In this document: positions 30,383 through 40,138 of the stretch, in pieces
Numbering within the stretch: position 1 is the first letter of the stretch
How the letters are laid out: every line of letters begins with the position of its first letter
Source of the DNA: Streptomyces sp. NBC_00083
GTDB taxonomy: Bacteria; Actinomycetota; Actinomycetes; Streptomycetales; Streptomycetaceae
Length of the DNA: 64,000 bases
Direction: 5' to 3'
NCBI RefSeq assembly: GCF_026343295.1
Contig: NZ_JAPELY010000001.1
Coordinates: 930,001-994,000 of the forward strand
Notes under the pieces: model-generated
Databases searched by the model: none
What the model was told of the DNA's origin: nothing
What the model saw: the letters and a program-made list of their open reading frames with translations, nothing else
Translations under genes and position numbers: made by a program

Positions 30383-30703
30383 GTGTACGCCATCGTGCGC
30401 AGCGGTGGTCGCCAGCACAAGGTTGCTGTCGGCGACATCGTTGAGGTTGACAAGATTTCCACTGCCAAGGTTGGCGACACGGTCGAGCTCTCGACCCTGC
30501 TCGTTGTCGACGGCGACGCCGTGACGAGCGACCCGTGGGTTCTCGACGGCATCAAGGTCACCGCCGAGATCGTGGACCACCACAAGGGTGCCAAGATCGA
30601 CATCCTTCGGTACAAGAACAAGACCGGTTACCGCCGTCGCCAGGGCCACCGCCAGCAGTACACGGCGATCAAGGTCACCGGCATCCCCACGGCTGCGAAG
30701 TAA
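30383..30703 (+). CDS. rplU: 50S ribosomal protein L21
   Basis: The 106-residue L21 protein binds 23S rRNA domain I. The start motif [14 protein letters not shown] and the C-terminal RRRQGHRQ are diagnostic. GTG 30383 follows a GAGAGAGA site. About 170 nt of leader precede it, with a candidate -35 TTGACC at 30251-30256. rpmA follows after 14 nt. Confidence 0.97.
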   Translation: MYAIVRSGGRQHKVAVGDIVEVDKISTAKVGDTVELSTLLVVDGDAVTSDPWVLDGIKVTAEIVDHHKGAKIDILRYKNKTGYRRRQGHRQQYTAIKVTGIPTAAK

Positions 30704-30717
30704 GGGACTGAGGAGAC

Positions 30718-30972
30718 ATGGCACACAAGAAGGGCGCATCGTCCACTCGGAACGGTCGCGACTCCAACGCTCAGCGGCTCGGCGTCAAGCGCTTCGGCGG
30801 CCAGACCGTCAACGCCGGTGAGATCCTGGTCCGCCAGCGCGGCACCCACTTCCACCCGGGTGCGGGCGTCGGTCGCGGTGGCGACGACACCCTGTTCGCG
30901 CTGCAGGCCGGTGCGGTGCAGTTCGGCACCCACCGTGGCCGCAAGGTCGTGAACATCGTTCCGGCTGCCTGA
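30718..30972 (+). CDS. rpmA: 50S ribosomal protein L27
   Basis: The 84-residue L27 protein reaches the peptidyl-transferase centre. It starts [16 protein letters not shown] with no Firmicutes-type cleaved N-terminal extension. A GAGGAG site lies just upstream of ATG 30718. It is co-transcribed with rplU; a compound hairpin ends the pair. Confidence 0.97.
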   Translation: MAHKKGASSTRNGRDSNAQRLGVKRFGGQTVNAGEILVRQRGTHFHPGAGVGRGGDDTLFALQAGAVQFGTHRGRKVVNIVPAA

Positions 30973-31004
30973 TCACTTAGGCATCTGTAGAGCGATTTCA
31001 GCGG

Positions 31005-31045
31005 AGGCGGACCTCACTTCCCTTTCGGGAAGCGGGTCCGCCTTT
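31005..31045 (+). terminator. Terminator after rpmA
   Basis: A two-part stem (9 bp 31005-31013 with 31035-31043, plus inner 6 bp 31017-31022 with 31027-31032) is followed by a short T run. Confidence 0.75.
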
Positions 31046-31118
31046 CGCGTGTTACAGAATAGACATCCCCGTATCTTCCCCCTGGCCTCCGGCTCGGGGG
31101 CCTCAGGAGGCACATCCC

Positions 31119-32558
31119 ATGACCACCTTCGTGGACCGCGTCGAGCTGCACGTCGCCGCGGGTAACGGAGGCCACGGCTGTGCCTCCGTCCACCGTGAGA
31201 AGTTCAAGCCGCTCGGCGGCCCGGACGGCGGCAACGGCGGCCGTGGCGGCGATGTCACGCTGGTCGTCGACCAGTCCGTGACGACGCTCCTCGACTACCA
31301 CCACTCGCCGCACCGCAAGGCCACCAACGGCCAGCCCGGTGCCGGTGACAACCGCTCCGGCAAGGACGGCCAGGACCTCGTCCTGCCCGTGCCCGACGGC
31401 ACCGTCGTCCTCGACAAGCAGGGCAACGTGCTCGCCGACCTGGTCGGCGAGGGCACCACGTACGTCGCGGGCCAGGGCGGCCGCGGCGGCCTGGGCAACG
31501 CGGCGCTCGCCTCCGCGCGCCGCAAGGCCCCCGGCTTCGCGCTGCTCGGCGTGCCGGGCGAGTCCGCGGACATCGTCCTGGAGCTCAAGACCGTCGCCGA
31601 TGTGGCGCTGGTGGGCTACCCGAGCGCCGGCAAGTCCTCGCTGATCTCCGTCCTCTCGGCGGCCAAGCCCAAGATCGCGGACTACCCGTTCACGACCCTC
31701 GTCCCCAACCTGGGCGTGGTGACGGCCGGTTCGACCGTCTACACCATCGCCGACGTCCCCGGTCTGATCCCCGGCGCCAGCCAGGGCAAGGGCCTCGGCC
31801 TCGAATTCCTGCGGCACGTCGAGCGCTGCTCGGTGCTCGTGCACGTCCTGGACACCGCGACGCTCGAATCCGACCGCGACCCGGTCTCCGACCTCGACAT
31901 CATCGAGGAGGAGCTCAAGCAGTACGGCGGGCTCGACGACCGGCCGCGCATCGTCGTCCTCAACAAGATCGACATCCCGGACGGGCAGGACCTCGCGGAC
32001 ATGATCCGGCCGGAGCTCGAAGAGCGCGGCTACCGGGTCTTCGAGGCGTCCGCCGTCGCCCGTACGGGCCTGAAGGAGCTGTCCTTCGCGCTCGCCGGGA
32101 TCGTGGCCGAGTCGCGTGCGGCGAAGCCGAAGGAAGAGGCGACGCGCATCGTCATCCGGCCCAAGGCCGTCGACGACGCGGGCTTCACCGTCACCTTCGA
32201 CGAGACGAACGAGGTCTACCGGGTGCGCGGCGAGAAGCCGGAGCGCTGGATCCGCCAGACCGACTTCAACAACGACGAGGCCGTCGGCTACCTCGCCGAC
32301 CGCCTCAACCGTCTCGGCGTCGAGGACGCGCTGATGAAGGCGGGCGCTCGCTCCGGCGACGGCGTGGCCATCGGGCCCGAGGAGAACGCGGTCGTCTTCG
32401 ACTGGGAGCCGACGATGATGGCCGGCGCGGAGATGCTGGGCCGTCGTGGCGAGGACCACCGCATGGAGGCGCCGCGGCCTGCGGCCCAGCGTCGCCGTGA
32501 CCGGGAGGCGGAGCGGGACGAGGCGGACCAGGAATTCAAGGAGTTCGGTCCCTTCTGA
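31119..32558 (+). CDS. obg: GTPase Obg (CgtA)
   Basis: GTPase linked to 50S assembly and, in Streptomyces, to the onset of aerial growth. The 479-residue protein has the glycine-rich Obg fold (1-158), the G domain with GYPSAGKSS at 166-174, DVPG and NKID, and a C-terminal OCT domain (about 340-430) followed by a charged tail. AGGAGG at 31105-31110 gives an ideal ribosome binding site for ATG 31119. It follows rplU-rpmA as in most bacteria. Confidence 0.97.
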   Translation: MTTFVDRVELHVAAGNGGHGCASVHREKFKPLGGPDGGNGGRGGDVTLVVDQSVTTLLDYHHSPHRKATNGQPGAGDNRSGKDGQDLVLPVPDGTVVLDKQGNVLADLVGEGTTYVAGQGGRGGLGNAALASARRKAPGFALLGVPGESADIVLELKTVADVALVGYPSAGKSSLISVLSAAKPKIADYPFTTLVPNLGVVTAGSTVYTIADVPGLIPGASQGKGLGLEFLRHVERCSVLVHVLDTATLESDRDPVSDLDIIEEELKQYGGLDDRPRIVVLNKIDIPDGQDLADMIRPELEERGYRVFEASAVARTGLKELSFALAGIVAESRAAKPKEEATRIVIRPKAVDDAGFTVTFDETNEVYRVRGEKPERWIRQTDFNNDEAVGYLADRLNRLGVEDALMKAGARSGDGVAIGPEENAVVFDWEPTMMAGAEMLGRRGEDHRMEAPRPAAQRRRDREAERDEADQEFKEFGPF

Positions 32559-32609
32559 CCGGCCCCGGGCCGCCGCACCCCGCCGGCCGCTGCACCCCGC
32601 GAGGTGCGG

Positions 32610-32801
32610 CGCCCCCCGGCGGGGTTCCCCTTGGCAGGGCGCCCTGCACCGGCGTCTTCAGCCTGTCCGGCGTTTGAGGACGAGCGCCTTTCAGGCGCGA
32701 TCGGGGTCTGGGGCGGAGCCCCAGGGACCTCGGCTGCGGACCGTGCTGGGTCGCCCGCGCAGTTCCCCGCGCCCCTGGTAGGGCACCCGGTGCCGACCGG
32801 T
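32610..32801. repeat. Streptomyces intergenic repeat, copy 1
   Basis: About 190 bp, closely matching 32843-33036. It contains the segment GTCCGGCGTTTGAGGACGAG and a GGTCTGGGGCGGAGCCCCAG hairpin core, both of which I recognise from dispersed non-coding repeats of Streptomyces chromosomes. Its function is unknown; it can fold strongly and may end transcripts. Confidence 0.75.
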
Positions 32802-32842
32802 CGCGCTCGTCGTGGCGGAGCCGCGTAGACGGCACAGTCCCG

Positions 32843-33036
32843 CGCCCCGGCGGGGTTCCCTTGGCAGGGCGCCCTGCACCGGCGTCTTCAGCCTGTCCGG
32901 CGTTTGAGGACGAGCGCCCTTAAGGCGCGAACGGGGTCTGGGGCGGAGCCCCAGGGGCCAGGCTTTCGGCTGCGGACCGTGCTGGGTCGCCCGCGCAGTT
33001 CCCCGCGCCCCCGTAGGGCACCCGGTGCCGAGCGGT
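32843..33036. repeat. Streptomyces intergenic repeat, copy 2
   Basis: About 194 bp, nearly identical to copy 1 in the same orientation, with small differences (for example a TTTCAGG to CTTAAGG change in the stem after GAGGACGAGCGC, and an 8-nt insertion after the hairpin core). The 41 nt between the copies are unrelated. Confidence 0.75.
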
Positions 33037-33056
33037 GTGGGGAAGTCCGGCTCACG

Positions 33057-33062
33057 TAGGAT
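33057..33062 (+). promoter_or_regulatory. -10 element of the first glycosyltransferase gene, leaderless
   Basis: TAGGAT ends 7 nt before GTG 33070, with no ribosome binding site. Confidence 0.5.
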
Positions 33063-33069
33063 TCTGCGG

Positions 33070-34710
33070 GTGAGTCCGCGCGCTACCTCCCCGAACGGCG
33101 ACAGCCCCCTCGGCGTCGGCGTCGTCGTCATCGCCTACAACGACGCCGCCCTCGTCACCGCCGCCGTACGCTCCGCGCTCGCGCAGGGCTCCGCCGTCAC
33201 CGAGGTCGTGGCCGTCGACGACTGTTCGAGCGACGGCACGGCCGCCGTCCTCGACCAGCTGGCCACCACCGAGCCCCGGCTGCGCGTGGTGCGCCGTACG
33301 GAGAACAGCGGAGGCTGCGGAACACCCCGCAACGACGGGATCGCCGCCGCCACCGCCCCGTACGTGATGTTCCTCGACAGTGACGACGTGCTGCCCCCCG
33401 GCGCCGTCCCCGCGCTGCTCGCCGCCGCCGAGGAGCACCGCGCCGAGGTCACCGTCGGCCGGGCCGTCCGCCGTGAGCTGCCCGCCGGGCGGGACGTGCG
33501 CTGGCAGCCCGGTCTGTACCGCGAGGCCGCCGTGTACGCGTCGCCCGAGGATGAGCCGCGCCTGCTCCACGACACCCTCTGCGTCAACAAGCTCTACCGC
33601 CGCGACTTCCTGACTGACCGTCAACTCCGGTTCCCGGAAGGGAAGTTCACCTACGAGGACTTCGTCTTCGCGGCCCGGGTGTACGCCGCCGCCCCCCGCG
33701 TCGCGGTCGTCCCCGAGCTGGTCTACGTCTGGCACGTGCGCCGCGCCGCCGCCCAGGTGTCGATCTCGCTGGCCCGCGCCGACGTGGCCAACTGGCAGGC
33801 CCGCATCGCCGCCCACACCGAGGCCGTCGAGGCGTTCGCCGCCGCCGGCCGCAAGGAGCTCGCGGCCGCCTGCCGCACCAAGTTCGTCGACTACGACCTG
33901 TGTCTGTACCTGCGCGAGCTGCGCGTGCGCGACGCCGCCTACCGGGCCGACTGGTGGCGCCTGACCCGCGACCACCTCGCCGGCTTCGCCCCCGCCGACC
34001 TCGCCGCGGCCACCGCGCCGGCCCGCTGGCTCGCCCAGGTGGTGCTCGTCGCCGACGGGCCCCGCGACCTGGACCGGCTCTCCCAGCTCGCCGCCGACCC
34101 GCCCCGCCTGCTGCCGCCGTACGCCACCGCCGACGGCGGGCCCGTATGGGCCGAGGACCTCGCCGGCGTACCGCTGGACGGGCTCGACGCGCTGCCCGCC
34201 GAGCGGCTCCCCGTCACCGTCGACGCGACGCTGCTCGCCGGCCGGCGCGGCGTCCTCAAGCTGCGCGTGCACGAGCTGTACGGCCGGCTCGCGGCGGCCG
34301 GGGCGCCCACCGCCGCCGACGTGGAGTTCGTGCCGCGGGACGGCGGCGAGAGCGCCCTGACCGTCACGGCACCGCTGCGGACCGCCGACGGCGGCTGGAG
34401 CGGCCAGGTGTCCGTGCCCCTGGCCGGCCTCGCCGCCGCGGGCGGCCGCGGCACCCAGATCTGGGACCTGCGGGTCCGTCTGGACACCCCGGCGGGACCC
34501 GGCCCGCGCACCACCGTGCGGGCCCTGGCGGGCGGTCTGCGGCGCACGGCCGTTCCCGGCAGCCGGTACGGTGTTCTGCTGGTGCAGCCGTACCGCACGT
34601 CGAGCGGATCGCTCGCGGTGCGGCTCGCGCCCGGAGTGCAGGGGGCCTTCGGGGTGGTCGGCGGGAAGCTGCGCAGACTGGCCCGGACGGCTCGATCGAA
34701 GCGACGATGA
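33070..34710 (+). CDS. Glycosyltransferase family 2 protein with C-terminal beta domain
   Basis: The 546-residue protein has a GT-A fold in residues 14-240 with VDDCSSDG and the metal-binding D103-S-D-D106, then a helical region and, from about 390, a beta-rich domain. The first half resembles the N-terminal half of the 956-residue fusion at 36962 (shared TENSGGCGTPRND/QNSGGCGAPRNH block), so they are paralogous and probably act on related polymers. GTG 33070 is 7 nt after a -10 box. galE starts 16 nt downstream, so they form an operon. It has no membrane helix. Confidence 0.88.
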   Translation: MSPRATSPNGDSPLGVGVVVIAYNDAALVTAAVRSALAQGSAVTEVVAVDDCSSDGTAAVLDQLATTEPRLRVVRRTENSGGCGTPRNDGIAAATAPYVMFLDSDDVLPPGAVPALLAAAEEHRAEVTVGRAVRRELPAGRDVRWQPGLYREAAVYASPEDEPRLLHDTLCVNKLYRRDFLTDRQLRFPEGKFTYEDFVFAARVYAAAPRVAVVPELVYVWHVRRAAAQVSISLARADVANWQARIAAHTEAVEAFAAAGRKELAAACRTKFVDYDLCLYLRELRVRDAAYRADWWRLTRDHLAGFAPADLAAATAPARWLAQVVLVADGPRDLDRLSQLAADPPRLLPPYATADGGPVWAEDLAGVPLDGLDALPAERLPVTVDATLLAGRRGVLKLRVHELYGRLAAAGAPTAADVEFVPRDGGESALTVTAPLRTADGGWSGQVSVPLAGLAAAGGRGTQIWDLRVRLDTPAGPGPRTTVRALAGGLRRTAVPGSRYGVLLVQPYRTSSGSLAVRLAPGVQGAFGVVGGKLRRLARTARSKRR

Positions 34711-34726
34711 GGACGTGGACGCGCAT

Positions 34727-35707
34727 ATGACTTTTCTGATCACCGGCGGCGCCGGATACATCGGTTCCCACGTCGTGAGGGCCATGACGGCGGCGGGCGA
34801 GAACGTGGTCGTCCTCGACGACCTCTCCACCGGTGACAAGGGCCGGGTGCCGCAGGACGTTCCGCTGGTCGTCGGCTCCGTCCTGGACCGCGAGCTCCTC
34901 GACCGCACCTTCGCCGAGCACGCGATCACCGGTGTGGTGCACCTCGCGGGCAAGAAGCAGGTCGGGGAGTCCGTCGAGATCCCGCTGCACTACTACCGCG
35001 AGAACGTCTTCGGCCTGACCGTCCTCCTGGAGGCGGTCGCCGCCGCGGGCGTGCGCACCTTCCTGTTCTCCTCCTCCGCCTCCGTGTACGGCATGCCGGA
35101 CGTCGACCTCGTCACCGAGGACACCCCGTGCCTGCCGATGAGCCCGTACGGCGAGACCAAGCTGGCCGGCGAGTGGCTGGTGCGCGCCGCCGGAAAGGCG
35201 CACGGCATCTCCACGGGCTGCCTGCGCTACTTCAACGTGGCGGGTGCCGCCACCCCCGAGCTCGCCGACACCGGCGTCTTCAACCTCGTTCCGATGGTGT
35301 TCGAGAAGCTGGAGGAGGGGCAGCCGCCGCGCATCTTCGGCGACGACTACGCGACCCCCGACGGCACCTGCGTGCGCGACTACATCCACGTCGAGGACCT
35401 CGCCGACGCCCACCTGGCCGCCGCCCGCAAGCTCGCCGAGACCGCGGAGGCCGGCGAGTACCGCGACCTGACGGTCAACATCGGCCGCGGCGAAGGCGTT
35501 TCGGTGCGCGAGATGGCCGACCTGATCAACGAGATCAGCGGCCGTGGCATCACCCCCGAGGTCCACCCGCGCCGCGCGGGCGACCCGGCGCGCGTCGTCG
35601 CGTCCGCCGACCGCATCGCCGCCGAGCTGGGCTGGAAGGCGCACCACGACGTGCGCTCGATGATCTCCTCGGCGTGGAACGGCTGGCGCCACCACCGCGA
35701 CGGCTGA
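34727..35707 (+). CDS. galE: UDP-glucose 4-epimerase
   Basis: Interconverts UDP-glucose and UDP-galactose (or the N-acetyl forms). The 326-residue SDR enzyme has the NAD motif GGAGYIGSH at 7-15, the catalytic Ser in SSSASVYG, and Y141-x3-K145. The GalE-type RYFNVAGA and RDYIHVEDLA motifs are present. ATG 34727 lies 16 nt after the preceding glycosyltransferase stop. It likely supplies galactose-type sugars to the neighbouring wall polymer genes. Confidence 0.92.
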   Translation: MTFLITGGAGYIGSHVVRAMTAAGENVVVLDDLSTGDKGRVPQDVPLVVGSVLDRELLDRTFAEHAITGVVHLAGKKQVGESVEIPLHYYRENVFGLTVLLEAVAAAGVRTFLFSSSASVYGMPDVDLVTEDTPCLPMSPYGETKLAGEWLVRAAGKAHGISTGCLRYFNVAGAATPELADTGVFNLVPMVFEKLEEGQPPRIFGDDYATPDGTCVRDYIHVEDLADAHLAAARKLAETAEAGEYRDLTVNIGRGEGVSVREMADLINEISGRGITPEVHPRRAGDPARVVASADRIAAELGWKAHHDVRSMISSAWNGWRHHRDG

Positions 35708-35736
35708 CCCGCCCCGCACATTCCGTACGCGCAGAC

Positions 35737-35770
35737 GCGAAAGGCCCCGCCGAGCGGCGGGGCCTTTCGC
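35737..35770. terminator. Bidirectional terminator between galE and the GT4 gene
   Basis: A perfect 15-bp stem (35737-35751 with 35756-35770) with a GAGC loop separates two convergent transcripts. Confidence 0.85.
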
Positions 35771-35798
35771 GTCGTACCGGGCGGTCACACCTCGCGGA

Positions 35799-36965
35799 TC
35801 ACCGCTGAAGGAACGAGAAGAGGTCCTCCCAGCGCCGGACGATCTCGTCCGTCCGGTAGCGCTGGATGTTCTCGCGGGCCGCGTCTCCGAACCGGTCGCG
35901 CAGGTCCTGGTCGGCGAGGAGCGTCTCCAGGCGGCGCGCGAAGAGCAGGGTGTCGCCGGGCGGCGCGAGCAGGCCGTCCTCGCCGTCCCGGATGATCTCC
36001 CGGATGCCGGGGGCGACGTCGAAGGCCACACACGGCACACCCGTGGCCATGGCCTCCAGGAGCGAGAGCGGGAAGCCCTCACCGCGCGAGGCGAGCGTGA
36101 AGACCGCGCCGTCGCGCAGCGCGCCCGCCGGGTCGTCGGTCCGGCCCATCCACTCCACCGAGCCGTCCAGACCCAGCGCGGTGCACTGGCGGCGCAGCGT
36201 CTCCTCGTCCGAGCCCGAACCGTAGATCCGCAGCGTCCAGCCCGGGTGCAGCGGAGCCACTCCGGCCCAGGCGTCCAGGAGCAGGTCGGTGCCCTTCTCC
36301 TCGTGGAGCCGGCCGATGCTCACCACGTGCTTGGAGGTGCGCGGCGACGGCGTCTCGGGGAAGAACGGCAGCGGGTTGGGCATGAAGTCGACGTTGTCGA
36401 GCCTCTGCTGGGCCCACAGGTCGGCGTCCTCGCGGGTCAGCGCGAGCAGCCGGTCGACGTCCTTGTAGAAGCGCTTGACCCGCCCGAACCGGGAGGACCT
36501 GCGGCAGGTCTCGAACGACTCGTGCGTCATGCCGATGACGGTGACGGTGGAGGTGTCGGCGAGCGCCACCCACTCCATCGCCCACACCTGCGTGACGATG
36601 ACGACCGCGCCGGGCCGGGCCTTGCGGAACATCCGGGTGAGCTTGGCGGCCTGCTCGTGCATCCCCGCGGTGCGGGCGGCGCGACGGCGGTGCTCGGCCA
36701 GGTTCAGCTTGCCCTTGATGCCGCGCGGGCCCGGCACCGACGGCGGATGGGCGTCGTACAGCGTGGTCGTGCCGTACGGCAGGTCCGCGGCCAGCTCGAA
36801 GGCGTGGGTGGGCGGGGTGATGCCGACCATGTGGACCAGGTTGCCGCGGGCCGCGAACAGCTGGGCCATCTGGTGCGACCAGGTCGCCACGCCGCCGAGC
36901 TCGTTGACGGCGTTGGAGACGATGAAGATGTCACGGCCGCCGTCCTTGGCGGTCTGCTCGGTCAC
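35799..36965 (-). CDS. Glycosyltransferase family 4 protein
   Basis: A retaining GT-B enzyme of 388 residues. It has the N-terminal GGVATWSHQMA acceptor-domain motif and the C-terminal sugar-nucleotide site GRLHEEKG, YGSG and E-x7-E in SRGEGFPLSLLEAMA. GTG 36965 overlaps the stop of the upstream 956-residue transferase by 4 nt (GTGA), so the two are translationally coupled. It resembles TagE/TuaC-type enzymes that add sugars to teichoic polymers. It is cytoplasmic. Confidence 0.92.
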   Translation of the reverse strand: MTEQTAKDGGRDIFIVSNAVNELGGVATWSHQMAQLFAARGNLVHMVGITPPTHAFELAADLPYGTTTLYDAHPPSVPGPRGIKGKLNLAEHRRRAARTAGMHEQAAKLTRMFRKARPGAVVIVTQVWAMEWVALADTSTVTVIGMTHESFETCRRSSRFGRVKRFYKDVDRLLALTREDADLWAQQRLDNVDFMPNPLPFFPETPSPRTSKHVVSIGRLHEEKGTDLLLDAWAGVAPLHPGWTLRIYGSGSDEETLRRQCTALGLDGSVEWMGRTDDPAGALRDGAVFTLASRGEGFPLSLLEAMATGVPCVAFDVAPGIREIIRDGEDGLLAPPGDTLLFARRLETLLADQDLRDRFGDAARENIQRYRTDEIVRRWEDLFSFLQR

Positions 36966-39832
36966 TTGCCGCTCCCGGAGGTGAAGAACTTGTCGACGAT
37001 CTGCTGGGCGGCGGTGCCCCGGTCGTACTCGCCGAACTCGGCGGCGAAACGCTCCCGCGCCCCGGTGTACTCGGTGTCCGCCGACTTGAGCTCCTCCACC
37101 GCCGCGAACAGCGCGGCCTCGGTGTCCACCATCGGCCCCGGCGCCTTCTCCCGGAGGTCGAAGTAGGTGCCCCGGGCCTCGCCCGCGTACTCCTCGTAGT
37201 CGTACGTGAAGAAGATCATCGGGCGGTCGAGCAGGGTGTAGTCGAACATCAGCGACGAATAGTCGGTGATCAGGGCGTCGGAGAGGACGAGCAGCGGCGA
37301 GATGTCGTAGCCGCTGGAGACGTCGATCACCCGGTCGCGCACCGACGGCGGCAGCACGACCTGGTTGAGGTAGTGCGAGCGGATCAGCAGCGTGTACTCG
37401 TCGCCGAAGCGCTTCGCGAAGGCCTCGACGTCGAAGGGCAGCTCGAAACGGCGCACCGCGCCCTTCGGCGTGGTCCGGAACGTCGGCGCGTACAGCAGGA
37501 CCTTCTTGGCCGGGTCGATCTTCAGCTCGGCGGCGATGGCACCGCGCTCGCGCACACCGCTCGCGCTCTCCTGCTCGCGCGCCCGCACCAGCTCGTCGTT
37601 GCGCGGGTAGCCCACGCGCAGCAGCCGGTCGTCGCGCAGCCGGAACGCCTCGGCGAGGGTGCGTACGTCGTGCTCGGAGCGGACCAGGAAGTGGTCGAAG
37701 CGGTCCAGGGCCTGCTGGAGGCGCTCGCGGTCGGGACGGGCGAGCACCTTCATCTGCGGCAGGTCGAAGCCCATCCGCTTCAGGGCGCTGCCGTGCCAGG
37801 TCTGGATGTACGTGGTGCCGGCCCGCTTGGTCAGCGTCTTGGGGAAGCCCTGGTTGTCGATCCAGAACTCGGCCTGCGCCAGGGCCCGCAGGTAGGGGTA
37901 GCTCCAGCGTCTGACCAGCGTGGCGTCCTTGGGGAAGCCGGTGGGCTTGGCGCCCTCGTAGGCCCAGACGGCCTCGAACTCGACGCCCTGGCGGCGCATC
38001 TCGTCGTAGATCGCCTTCGGGCTGTCGCTGAACTGCTTGCCCATGTGGCTCTCGAAGACCACCAGGCCCTTGCGGAGCGGCAGCTTGGAGAACACGTCGT
38101 GGTAGACGCGGACCTTGGTCTCGCCCGAGCTGAGGTCCTTCTTCACCCGGCGGGCCTTGCGCAGGCCCTGCTTGGCGACCCCGGCGGCCTTGCTCCGCAG
38201 GGCCTCCTCGATCAGGCCCTGGGTGCGGACGGTCGCGGCGCCCGAGGCGGTCAGGACGTAGCTCAGGTTGCCCTTCTTGGAGACCGACGGCTCGATGCGG
38301 TCGGAGACCAGACGGGTCAGACGGGGACGGACGCGCAGCGCGTGGCCCGCGTTCACGTCGATCCCGCCGGCCGAGACACGGGTGGTGACGGTCTCGCCGT
38401 CGATCACCAGGTTCATCCGGACGTCCCACACCACGTCGATGATGCCGAGCGGGCGCAGCTTGTGGCCGAGGTCGGCCTCGGCCTCCCAGTCCAGCGTGGT
38501 GCCCGCGTGGGTCACCGAGGCCAGCGGGAAGCGGAAGGACTGCAGGCTGGTGCGGCGGGCCCGGAACTCCAGGGTGCCGCTCAGCTTCGCGCCGGGCTTG
38601 ATCCGGCCCAGCGGATTGACCACCGAGCCGCTGAGGCGCACCTTGTCGCGGCCGTCGTCGGAGTAGGAGGTGAGGCGGTTGCCGAGGGAGAGCTTGTTCA
38701 GCGGACGGATGTGGTGGCCGGCGTCCGTGACGTCGAGGATGCGGGCGCCGTCCGGGTCGTCCAGGTGCTCGGCGCACCAGTAGACGCGCCCGTCCTGCTC
38801 CACCAGGGGCACGGTGAGCTTGCCGGGCGTGTTGAGGGCGTCGGCCGCGGGCAGCAGGTTCTTCCAGTCCTCCTTGCCCAGGAGGTAGGCGCAGATCGCC
38901 TGGATGGGCTGGACCTCGGCGTAGGCGAGCGGAGAGATCGTCGCCAGGTAGCTGTTGGCCAGCTCGGCGAACTCGTGCCGGTACGCGGTGTCCAGGAGCG
39001 GAAGATCGCGCAGATGGAGCACAAGGTCGTGCTTGAGGAACTTGACGTCCTTGCGGAACTTGAGGTCCTCGTAGCCCTTCTCCTCCAGCAGCTCGTCGAT
39101 GCGCTGGTGGATCTCCATGCGGTGCACGAAGTTGGCGATCTCGTGGCGCCGGTTGCTGATCGACTTCTCCGCGGAGTTCTCCACGACGTTCCACGAGTAC
39201 ACGCGGTTGGGGATCAGGGCGATGCGCCGGGCCGCGACATACGCCTGCGCCGAGAACAGCAGGTCCTCGTAGTGAATGCCGACCGGGAAGGACAGATTCT
39301 GTTCGAGCAGGAACTCACGCCGGTAGCACTTGTTGGTGGAGAGGGTGTCGAAGACCAGCAGGTCGGGCAGCTCGGTGATCGACTCCAGGGTGCGGCTCGT
39401 CGCGTACAGCCACGGGTACCACTCGGTGGTCTTGCCGTGCCGGCTGTCCACGAAGACCCGCACGCACAGGCCGGAGACGAGATCGGCGCCGGTGCGCTCG
39501 GCCGCGCCGACCATGTTCCGGCAGGCGTTCTCCTCCAGGACGTCGTCGCTGTCGAGGAATATTACGTACGTGCCAAGAGCCTCGGAGATGCCGTGGTTAC
39601 GGGGTGCCCCGCAGCCACCGCTGTTCTGCGGCAGCTGGAATGCCCGCACCCGTCCCGGGTTGGCGGCCTGGAGCTCCTGGGCTACCTCGTAGGAGCGGTC
39701 CTTGCTGCAGTCGTCGACGATCAGGACCTCGACGCTCTTGTGCGTCTGGTCCAGAGCAGACTGGACGGCCGTCGGCAGTCGATCGGCATCGTTGTAGACG
39801 ATGACGATCACAGAGACGTCAGGCACTGGCAC
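36962..39832 (-). CDS. Bifunctional GT2 glycosyltransferase / CDP-polyol glycerophosphotransferase (TagF-like)
   Basis: A 956-residue fusion: a GT-A domain at the N-terminus (IVDDCSKD, D94-S-D-D97), a helical and beta linker (about 250-560), and a C-terminal CDP-glycerol:glycerophosphate transferase domain (about 560-950) with the TagF motif QTWHG near 677-681, then RVGYPRND and LYAPTFR. TagF-type enzymes polymerise phosphodiester wall polymers from CDP-alditols; fused to a glycosyltransferase this could make a sugar-phosphate repeat such as the polydiglycosylphosphate of S. coelicolor walls. The start is GTG 39832 or GTG 39826; GAGGTG lies close by. Confidence 0.9.
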   Translation of the reverse strand: MPVPDVSVIVIVYNDADRLPTAVQSALDQTHKSVEVLIVDDCSKDRSYEVAQELQAANPGRVRAFQLPQNSGGCGAPRNHGISEALGTYVIFLDSDDVLEENACRNMVGAAERTGADLVSGLCVRVFVDSRHGKTTEWYPWLYATSRTLESITELPDLLVFDTLSTNKCYRREFLLEQNLSFPVGIHYEDLLFSAQAYVAARRIALIPNRVYSWNVVENSAEKSISNRRHEIANFVHRMEIHQRIDELLEEKGYEDLKFRKDVKFLKHDLVLHLRDLPLLDTAYRHEFAELANSYLATISPLAYAEVQPIQAICAYLLGKEDWKNLLPAADALNTPGKLTVPLVEQDGRVYWCAEHLDDPDGARILDVTDAGHHIRPLNKLSLGNRLTSYSDDGRDKVRLSGSVVNPLGRIKPGAKLSGTLEFRARRTSLQSFRFPLASVTHAGTTLDWEAEADLGHKLRPLGIIDVVWDVRMNLVIDGETVTTRVSAGGIDVNAGHALRVRPRLTRLVSDRIEPSVSKKGNLSYVLTASGAATVRTQGLIEEALRSKAAGVAKQGLRKARRVKKDLSSGETKVRVYHDVFSKLPLRKGLVVFESHMGKQFSDSPKAIYDEMRRQGVEFEAVWAYEGAKPTGFPKDATLVRRWSYPYLRALAQAEFWIDNQGFPKTLTKRAGTTYIQTWHGSALKRMGFDLPQMKVLARPDRERLQQALDRFDHFLVRSEHDVRTLAEAFRLRDDRLLRVGYPRNDELVRAREQESASGVRERGAIAAELKIDPAKKVLLYAPTFRTTPKGAVRRFELPFDVEAFAKRFGDEYTLLIRSHYLNQVVLPPSVRDRVIDVSSGYDISPLLVLSDALITDYSSLMFDYTLLDRPMIFFTYDYEEYAGEARGTYFDLREKAPGPMVDTEAALFAAVEELKSADTEYTGARERFAAEFGEYDRGTAAQQIVDKFFTSGSGK

Positions 39833-40138
39833 CTCAATCTATTTGTGCTAATGGCATGCGGTTCAACGCTACCTGGTATCCATCGCCCTCCCGGCAGCCG
39901 CCCGGGGCGGGCGTCGCCCGTGGCCGGTACGGACGCATCGAGCCTCCCGGTGGTTCGTTACTCAACTGTGAAAGAAGAGCGGGCAACCAATGGGGTCCGC
40001 GAGCCATCTTTCGAAGAGGCGGTGGCAGGAGCGCACGCCCGTCGGGAACGTCATACTTCTCCCTGGACCCTGTCCATGGCCATCAAGCCGGGTCATCGCG
40101 GGCGAAGCGGACACAGAGCGAGTGAACGAGAAGGCACG
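39833..40138. promoter_or_regulatory. Divergent promoter region of the polymer locus
   Basis: This 306-nt gap separates the TagF-like operon (minus) from the YfhO operon (plus). It is less GC-rich than the flanks. No coding frame here has G/C-biased third positions: an open frame from ATG 40076 into the next gene uses AGA, CGA, AGT and CAT codons, so I treat it as leader. No operator is recognised. Confidence 0.5.

Larger units (their letters stand above)
32559..33069. other. Gene-free intergenic region
   Basis: No open frame here shows Streptomyces codon usage. The stretch is filled by two copies of an intergenic repeat (annotated separately) and ends in the promoter of the next glycosyltransferase. 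Confidence 0.7.

Noticed and set aside
37373..40138. A 900-codon upstream extension of the YfhO gene
   Set aside because: It is antisense to the TagF-like fusion; the stretch just before 40139 has poor codon bias. The real start is GTG 40139.
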